The notes under the pieces are model-generated. The model had not been told where the DNA came from and ran no database searches. It saw only the letters and a list, made by a program, of their open reading frames with translations. This document shows positions 15,441-20,062 of a DNA stretch of 20,062 nt, piece by piece; positions within the stretch are counted from its first letter, which is position 1; each line of letters opens with the position of its first letter. The position numbers and the translations under genes are program-made. Origin of the DNA: Oscillospiraceae bacterium (GTDB lineage: Bacteria > Bacillota > Clostridia > Oscillospirales > Oscillospiraceae); assembly GCA_017458025.1 (NCBI GenBank), contig JAFTGG010000011.1, forward strand, positions 1-20,062. The letters are read 5' to 3'.

Positions 15441-16727
15441 TCACAGCTCAGGGCCTTGCGACCGCCTCTGCTGCACCTTCTGCGGGACGCCCAACTGCGC
15501 CCGCAAGGTGGCGTCAACCTGCTTCGCCTTCTCCGCGACGTCCCTGCTCATGCCCTCGGCGGGCTCCGGGACTCTGAAATTCAGCCCGTTTTTCTCGACG
15601 AAATCCCGCGCCGCCCCGCGGACCATAGGGTGCTCCACCATAAAATTCTTCAGCTCCTGGCGCAGCTTCGTGTCAAAGCCCTTCTCGTTCTTGAGCTTAT
15701 TGAGGTCATTCACAAAATCGCCGTACGCCATGGCGTGCACACCTTTATCCGCTTCGAGCCGTTCGGCGTCCCGCTGCTTCATTTCCTCTTTTCCCCTGGC
15801 GATCTGCTCCGGCGACAGGTACCTCGAGACGTCGATCGCGTCCTTGTAGCCGCCCTTCGCCCGGTCGAAGCGGGCTTGCTCGGTCTTCTCGCAGAATTCC
15901 ATGAACTCCGCCGGCGTCGAGACCAGCGCGAGGCTTTTCATCATCGCGTCGAAGCGGTTGCGGCCAAACTGGTGGTCGCGCACCTTGTTGCCGCGGAGGT
16001 CGAGGTACTGCTCGATCGCCTGCTTCGCCTGCTTCGGGTCGCCCGTGCCGGTGGAAATGCCCTCCACCGCCTTGAGCGCCGTCTCGTACTCCTTGGAGTT
16101 GCCGACGAAAAAGCTCTTGAACTTGCCGTAAAAGGATCTCTGCTCGCTCCGTTTCAGATCGTCCAGCAATGCTTTGGCAGGCTCCTTGCGATTTTCCGCC
16201 GCCGTCTTCGCCGCCGCCTTCGCCGCCTTCGCCGTTTCGATGGTCGTCTGCCGCTCCCCCATCATTTCGTTATACGGCAGCAGGACCTCCTCCGGAGCGG
16301 GCGGATTCTTCCCGTCCAGATGTAAAAACTTTTTCGCCCCATCAAAAAATACAGGCTGAAACAAGTCCTGGGTGGTTCTATTTTTGGAGTATTCCTTCTC
16401 CGCCTCGATCGACAACGTATACTTCCAGTCATCGTGTCTGCTGATTGGAGGCGTCGGATCGTCCAGGCCCAGCCCCTTGTCATTCATCATTTTCTGCACA
16501 AGGCGCATTGCGCAGAGGTTCCGGCCGGCATATGAGCGCGCCCGCTCCCAATCCTGTACCGCGGGAGGCTTCTCCCAGATATTCTGTACTTTCTCGCTCT
16601 TCGCATACTCCGCCTGCCAGTTCGGGTCCTGATACATTTCCCCGATTTCCTGCACGTTTCTGTGTATCGTCTCCGCAAGCTGCTCCAGGTAAGCGCCGTA
16701 GGTGTTCGGCGGGTATTTGCCCGGCAT
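15441..16727 (-). CDS. GP-tailed helical protein, candidate T4SS substrate (family member C)
   Basis: A 428-residue soluble protein with no signal peptide or membrane helix. The N-terminal TYGAYLEQLAETIHRNV aligns by eye with the start of the 270-residue protein upstream (NYRQELEQQGIANHRKY), followed by a related WERARSYAGRNLCAMRL helix. The middle is Ala/Lys-rich (AKAAKAAAKTAAENRK), probably coiled coil. A later stretch, AIEQYLDLRGNKVRDHQFGR, then RFDAMMKSLALV, resembles the modules of its neighbours more weakly. It ends basic and Gln-rich: VQQRRSQGPEL. The start is ATG 16727, with a perfect AGGAGG eight bases upstream. Gaps are 37 bases upstream and 22 downstream. Function is unknown; the tail and operon place suggest export by, or interaction with, the T4SS. 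Confidence 0.8.
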   Translation of the reverse strand: MPGKYPPNTYGAYLEQLAETIHRNVQEIGEMYQDPNWQAEYAKSEKVQNIWEKPPAVQDWERARSYAGRNLCAMRLVQKMMNDKGLGLDDPTPPISRHDDWKYTLSIEAEKEYSKNRTTQDLFQPVFFDGAKKFLHLDGKNPPAPEEVLLPYNEMMGERQTTIETAKAAKAAAKTAAENRKEPAKALLDDLKRSEQRSFYGKFKSFFVGNSKEYETALKAVEGISTGTGDPKQAKQAIEQYLDLRGNKVRDHQFGRNRFDAMMKSLALVSTPAEFMEFCEKTEQARFDRAKGGYKDAIDVSRYLSPEQIARGKEEMKQRDAERLEADKGVHAMAYGDFVNDLNKLKNEKGFDTKLRQELKNFMVEHPMVRGAARDFVEKNGLNFRVPEPAEGMSRDVAEKAKQVDATLRAQLGVPQKVQQRRSQGPEL

Positions 16728-16764
16728 CGTTTTGTCCTCCTAAATATAAAGTCGCTGTGGCGTG

Positions 16765-17577
16765 TTATCTCGCGGGGCCCTGCTCTCCCTTTTGCGGCGC
16801 GGCGTTCTCCGCCTCGGACCGCTCCGGCGCCGCCCCGGTCCGTTCCGCTTCCCGCGCCCTCAGTTGGTTCGCACGCTGCGGGTACTGCTCAAGCGCCATA
16901 CCGTGGAAGCGCAGCGCGTTGAGATAAAGGGATTCCTGCCTCTCATGCCCCATCAGATACTGAAAATCGGGGTCCGCCATGACGCGGTCTGTCTCCTCGC
17001 GGAGCATCTGGCCGTCGAGCGGCTTTTCAAAATCGTGGCGCACCTGGTCGACGAGCTTGCCGTCCGGTGCGGGGCCCTTTCCCCGCCAGGTCGTCATCCT
17101 GTGCGCCGCCGCCAGCATCGCGAAGTCGCGCGGCTGCGCAGTCCGCGCGCGTACCTTTGCTTCTATGCCGCGCATGACGTCGATCGCCGGGCGGGTGGGC
17201 AGCTCCGCCTCCGAAAGCTTGTGTTCACGCTCCTGCAGGCCGCGCACCAGCGCGTCCACGCTGCCGTTCTTCGCCAGACGCTCGCCGCTGCCGTCCGCCA
17301 TCAGGGATTGGAACGCCCGCGTTTTCTCGATGCCCTCCGAGATCTCCCGGATCGCCTGATAGTTGAGCTCGCCCGTTACAAAGCCGACCGCCATGCCGCG
17401 CAGCAGCAGCCCGTTCGCCGCGATGACGTTGGCAAGGCTACGAGACCGCCGCGCGTCGTCGGGTGCGTCGCGCGCGAGCGCCATCTGATCGTTGATGTAC
17501 TTCCGGTGATTGGCGATGCCCTGCTGCTCGAGCTCTTGCCGATAGTTTGTAAAGCCTGTGCCCGCCAGCGGTCTCAC
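16765..17577 (-). CDS. GP-tailed helical protein, candidate T4SS substrate (family member B)
   Basis: About 270 residues, soluble and helix-rich. It has two modules. The first reads RSLANVIAANGLLLRG, then GIEKTRAFQSLM and ERLAKNGSVDALV. The second reads RDFAMLAAAHRMTTWRGKG, then ADPDFQYLM. The first matches the single module of the small protein at 14987-15418 and, less closely, repeats in the 800-residue protein (DQLANIMAARMLAD). The C-terminus is disordered and ends APQKGEQGPAR. The start is uncertain: GTG 17577 overlaps the GGGAGGTGA sequence that would itself be the ribosome site, and no other ATG, GTG or TTG lies nearby in frame. Its N-terminal similarity to the 428-residue protein supports a start at or within three codons of this GTG. 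No known family recognised. Confidence 0.75.
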   Translation of the reverse strand: MRPLAGTGFTNYRQELEQQGIANHRKYINDQMALARDAPDDARRSRSLANVIAANGLLLRGMAVGFVTGELNYQAIREISEGIEKTRAFQSLMADGSGERLAKNGSVDALVRGLQEREHKLSEAELPTRPAIDVMRGIEAKVRARTAQPRDFAMLAAAHRMTTWRGKGPAPDGKLVDQVRHDFEKPLDGQMLREETDRVMADPDFQYLMGHERQESLYLNALRFHGMALEQYPQRANQLRAREAERTGAAPERSEAENAAPQKGEQGPAR

Positions 17578-17582
17578 CTCCC
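17574..17582 (-). promoter_or_regulatory. Ribosome-site sequence overlapping the GTG start of member B
   Basis: GGGAGGTGA spans the only plausible start codon. Either GGAAGG slightly upstream (17581-17586) is used with a short three-base gap, or initiation occurs at an unusual codon such as CTG 17568. Confidence 0.4.
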
Positions 17583-17615
17583 TTCCGCGCCGGTTTACGA
17601 TTTGCTTATATCCGT

Positions 17616-20018
17616 TCAGGCGCCGAACTCAGGGCCCTTGTTCTGCGCTTTCTCGACGTTTCGCTGCGATGTCCTTTCCGCCGGCGCTTGCGCCTGCGTC
17701 TTTTCCTGAATCTTGTTCATCTTCTGCCCGATGCCGTCGATGAAGGACTCCTGCTTCTTGCCTGCCATGTCGTCCATCACAGTGGTAACAAGCTCGTCTC
17801 CCATGGCTTTCGTCATCTGCTCGAACTGCGGATTTCGGGTAAAGCCCTTCTCCACGGCCTGTTCCACCTTGCTCCAGGGAACGTCTGCCTGCATCCGGGA
17901 CTTGTCGATCTCCCCGGTCTTCGGGTTGCGGGTCAGATTGTCCAGCACGATGTATTCGCTCAGCAGTCTCCCTGCCTCCTCTGTCGACGGCACAATGCCG
18001 GTCTTCTGTTCCCACCGAAGTCTCAGATCCGCCGCCTCCTGCCGGAGCTGATCGAGCCGTCTGCCGACGGTGTTGGCGTTGAGAATGGGGCGTGTTGTTC
18101 GATTGAAGGCGGGCCTTTTTTGCTCCGCGGAACGGAAGTACTCTACCATTGCGCCGCCGTGTCCCTCGGTGATCAGGCCGATGGTCTGGGCCCTGCCCTC
18201 TCTCACGAGCGGTGTAAAGGTGGCGTCCCTGCGCAGGGCGCTGGTCTGCGTCTTCAGGGAATTCTCCGGGTCCGTGGGGATGGGCTTGTCAAGGCTGCTC
18301 TTTTTGCCGCGCTCGGCGTGGACGAGGTTGCGCAGCACGGTGATCTCCGCCACGGTGTCCTCCAGCTCCCTCGGCTCCTCCTTCGCCACATGCGCCTGCA
18401 AGATCTCAATGCGCTCCCTGGCGGTAGGCATATAGCGCGCCATAAGGTTGTTGTTGGAGAGCTGTCCGGCGGGCAGATGCTTCACATGATCCTTAAACAT
18501 GTCGTCCAGCGCGCCGCCATGTCCGCTCTTGGCGGCGGAAACCGCCTGCTTCATGACCTTTGGGTCGCCGTTCAGCTTAGCAAGGAACCCCCGATAGGTG
18601 GGGTCGTTTTTGAGCTCCGCGGCCTTATCCGCGATGTCTTTGGCGCTGAGGTTCTTGCCAAGGCTCTTTTTGTTGCCGCGTACAGAGTCGGCGAGCATAC
18701 GCGCCGCCATGATGTTCGCGAGCTGATCAGTGTCGATGACGGTTTTGCCGTCCGCTCCGACCTTTTCGAGGCTCCCTTTCCCGCGGAACTGTTCGATCCA
18801 CTTGTCGGCCTTCCGCTGCTCCGCCGCTTTGACCGTAGGGTTCGTCATGTACTTGTCCGCCGCCTCGGCGATGCCCTTCGCCGAGGGATTCTTCGATGCG
18901 AGGCCCGACGCCTCCTGCCGGACGGCGTCCAGCAGCGCGTAGTGTTCCTCCGTCGACAGCGGTTTTACAGCGTCGCTAACATCTCTCCTCTTGTCCAACG
19001 TCCGATTGATCAGGCAGTCGGTAATCAGCTTCTTCGTATTTTCTCGCAGGGAGCGGCCCTCCTTGCCGTCGAAGCCCTTCTGGAGCTTCATCAGCCTTGC
19101 CGCCAGAAGCTCCTTCTCGAAGCGCTTTTCAAAGCTGCTCTTATGCGACTCCCAGTTCCTGCCGTTCACGGCGCGCGTGGTGCTCGTAAAGTCTTTTTCC
19201 GATGCGATCAGGTCACGCTTTCCCACGTCGTCGTGATTCGTAATATTATAGATTTTGCGTTGGTCATCCGGCAGCTTTTCGTCTTCCAGATACTTCTGCT
19301 CAAAGTTTCCGATCTTTGTGTCCAGCCGCCGGATATTCCCGCGAAGCTTTTCGCCGAGCTGCTCCAGCTTTTCAGGGTCGGGTTCGCCGTCCTGCCACTC
19401 CTTCTGCCAATCAACGCCGGTTTCCATCGCCGCGTTGTACTCTTCATATAGCTCCGTGATGCCGAAATCCTTCGCCGTTTTCTCATAGACCGACGGATCT
19501 TTGAAGTTGCTGTTGAACATATCCGCCATGTTCATGTCCGCATGCTCAAGGTCCACGACTACGTCCTTCATCTTCGTAAGGCCTGTGGAGCCGCTAAAGA
19601 TACTCGCAGCCACATTGGTCTCCGTGGCAAGACCGTTCTTCAAGTTCTCTGTGTCGAGTTGGAGGGATTTGAGATAGGTCATCATCAGCCCGTGACCGGG
19701 CTGGTCCTTGTATTTCTCCTCCACCTTTTTCAGCAGCCCCAGTTCATCCGCGCAATACTGTTGAAACCCCGGGTCGTCCGTATCCAGCGTGTTATACTCG
19801 TCCCACAGTTCGGCGGAATCGATCTCCTCGTCGCTGCCCGTCAGGGTGGTTTTTCCGGTAAGCCCCTCCCCGTAGGAGGCCAACGCATTATTCCTCACCG
19901 ACATATCGTATGCCTGTCTGCGGAGAGGGTCGTCCTTGGGAATCAGGTATGCGAGGGTCTCCCAGATTGTGTAGTGGTTGAGCTGGTGATCAATTTCAAA
20001 CTTGCGGAGTTTCGGCAT
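17616..20018 (-). CDS. Large GP-tailed helical repeat protein, candidate T4SS substrate (family member A)
   Basis: An 800-residue, acidic-to-mixed-charge soluble protein with no signal peptide or transmembrane helix. It starts MPKLRKFEIDHQLNHYTIWE, and the first 300 residues are unfamiliar. From about residue 300 it carries tandem helical modules beginning near residues 304 (LLAARLMKL), 360 (ALLDAVRQEA), 432 (LANIMAARMLAD), 556 (ITVLRNLVHAERG) and 682 (LLSEYIVLDNL). Two contain an almost identical SGHGGALDDMF / EGHGGAMVEYF motif about 120 residues apart, and two share SAK-x-IA-x-x-A with a following NPT/DPT. It ends NVEKAQNKGPEFGA. The start is ATG 20018 with AAAGGG about ten bases upstream, a moderate site. 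It is the first gene of the operon seen here. Function unknown; a T4SS effector or a scaffold for the smaller paralogs are the main options. Confidence 0.8.
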   Translation of the reverse strand: MPKLRKFEIDHQLNHYTIWETLAYLIPKDDPLRRQAYDMSVRNNALASYGEGLTGKTTLTGSDEEIDSAELWDEYNTLDTDDPGFQQYCADELGLLKKVEEKYKDQPGHGLMMTYLKSLQLDTENLKNGLATETNVAASIFSGSTGLTKMKDVVVDLEHADMNMADMFNSNFKDPSVYEKTAKDFGITELYEEYNAAMETGVDWQKEWQDGEPDPEKLEQLGEKLRGNIRRLDTKIGNFEQKYLEDEKLPDDQRKIYNITNHDDVGKRDLIASEKDFTSTTRAVNGRNWESHKSSFEKRFEKELLAARLMKLQKGFDGKEGRSLRENTKKLITDCLINRTLDKRRDVSDAVKPLSTEEHYALLDAVRQEASGLASKNPSAKGIAEAADKYMTNPTVKAAEQRKADKWIEQFRGKGSLEKVGADGKTVIDTDQLANIMAARMLADSVRGNKKSLGKNLSAKDIADKAAELKNDPTYRGFLAKLNGDPKVMKQAVSAAKSGHGGALDDMFKDHVKHLPAGQLSNNNLMARYMPTARERIEILQAHVAKEEPRELEDTVAEITVLRNLVHAERGKKSSLDKPIPTDPENSLKTQTSALRRDATFTPLVREGRAQTIGLITEGHGGAMVEYFRSAEQKRPAFNRTTRPILNANTVGRRLDQLRQEAADLRLRWEQKTGIVPSTEEAGRLLSEYIVLDNLTRNPKTGEIDKSRMQADVPWSKVEQAVEKGFTRNPQFEQMTKAMGDELVTTVMDDMAGKKQESFIDGIGQKMNKIQEKTQAQAPAERTSQRNVEKAQNKGPEFGA

Positions 20019-20062
20019 AATGACAGCACCCTTTCTTATAAACTAAACTTCGCCGTGCGCCC
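20019..20062. other. Leader of the 800-residue gene; nothing assignable
   Basis: These 44 bases hold the ribosome site of the large GP-tailed gene and an AT-rich patch (TTTAGTTTATAAG on the coding strand). Two of the three frames stop in that patch, so the end of a preceding gene may lie here. No promoter can be supported in so short a stretch. Confidence 0.4.

Noticed and set aside
15419..15517. Upstream extension of the small GP-tailed protein to 15517
   Set aside because: It would overlap the preceding gene by 77 bases, has an Arg/Gly-rich composition unlike the rest, and a ribosome site lies near 15419-15425.
17688..19451. Long plus-strand open frame opposite the 800-residue gene
   Set aside because: Composition is typical of an antisense shadow, and the minus-strand frame fits the operon spacing and has a ribosome site.
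14987..20018. GP-tailed proteins as phage structural proteins or type VII secretion toxins
   Set aside because: No WXG100, LXG or phage-like features are seen, and the tight spacing to T4SS genes argues for a T4SS link. A phage origin cannot be fully excluded without a search.
1..20062. A complete conjugative element
   Set aside because: No relaxase, integrase, attachment site, transfer origin or replication gene is visible here. The T4SS core alone does not prove DNA transfer.
1..20062. tRNA, rRNA, CRISPR array or insertion sequence
   Set aside because: None was seen. Coding density leaves no room for them, and no transposase motifs or regularly spaced short repeats were found.

Overview
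The window reads as one long operon, all on the minus strand, that encodes the membrane core of a Gram-positive-type type IV secretion system (T4SS) plus an unusual set of accessory proteins. Eleven genes fill 99% of it. Gaps are mostly 18 to 38 bases, and the only longer ones (88 and 120 bases) flank a pilin-like gene. No stretch over 300 bases lacks a gene. The DNA is GC-rich and most genes have strong AGGAGG-type ribosome sites. A DUF975 protein, a PrgI-like domain and a small two-segment pilin-like protein point to a GC-rich member of the Firmicutes/Clostridia, perhaps a gut species. The host is inferred; no taxonomic marker gene is present.

Transcription runs from high to low coordinates. 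First come four soluble, helix-rich proteins of unknown function: 800 aa (17616-20018), 270 aa (16765-17577), 428 aa (15441-16727) and about 143 aa (14987-15418). By eye they share helical modules, and all four end in a charged, disordered tail closing with a Gly-Pro motif (KGPEFGA, QGPAR, QGPEL, EGPTR). They look like a paralogous family and are candidate T4SS substrates. Next come a DUF975 membrane protein (14177-14953) and a VirB2-like pilin (13759-14088).

A GC-rich intergenic segment with two abutting hairpins separates the pilin from a 1784-residue secreted protein (8284-13638). Its last two thirds hold 21 QxW-type motifs in strict threes, which means seven ricin-B-type beta-trefoil lectin domains. 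Then follow the VirD4-type coupling ATPase (6218-8248), a secreted, C-terminally anchored protein with an Ig-like domain (5211-6179), a VirB6/TrbL-like polytopic protein with a long disordered tail (2964-5192), and a VirB4 ATPase cut by the window start (1-2927). That VirB4 is fused at its N-terminus to a PrgI-like membrane domain through a charged linker carrying a motif three times.

A working model: VirB4, VirB6, VirD4 and the pilin form the translocation machine; the giant lectin and the Ig-like protein act at the cell surface, probably in contact or adhesion; the upstream GP-tailed proteins are cargo or cargo-related. No relaxase, integrase, origin of transfer or attachment site is visible, so the sequence does not show whether the machine moves DNA, protein or both.
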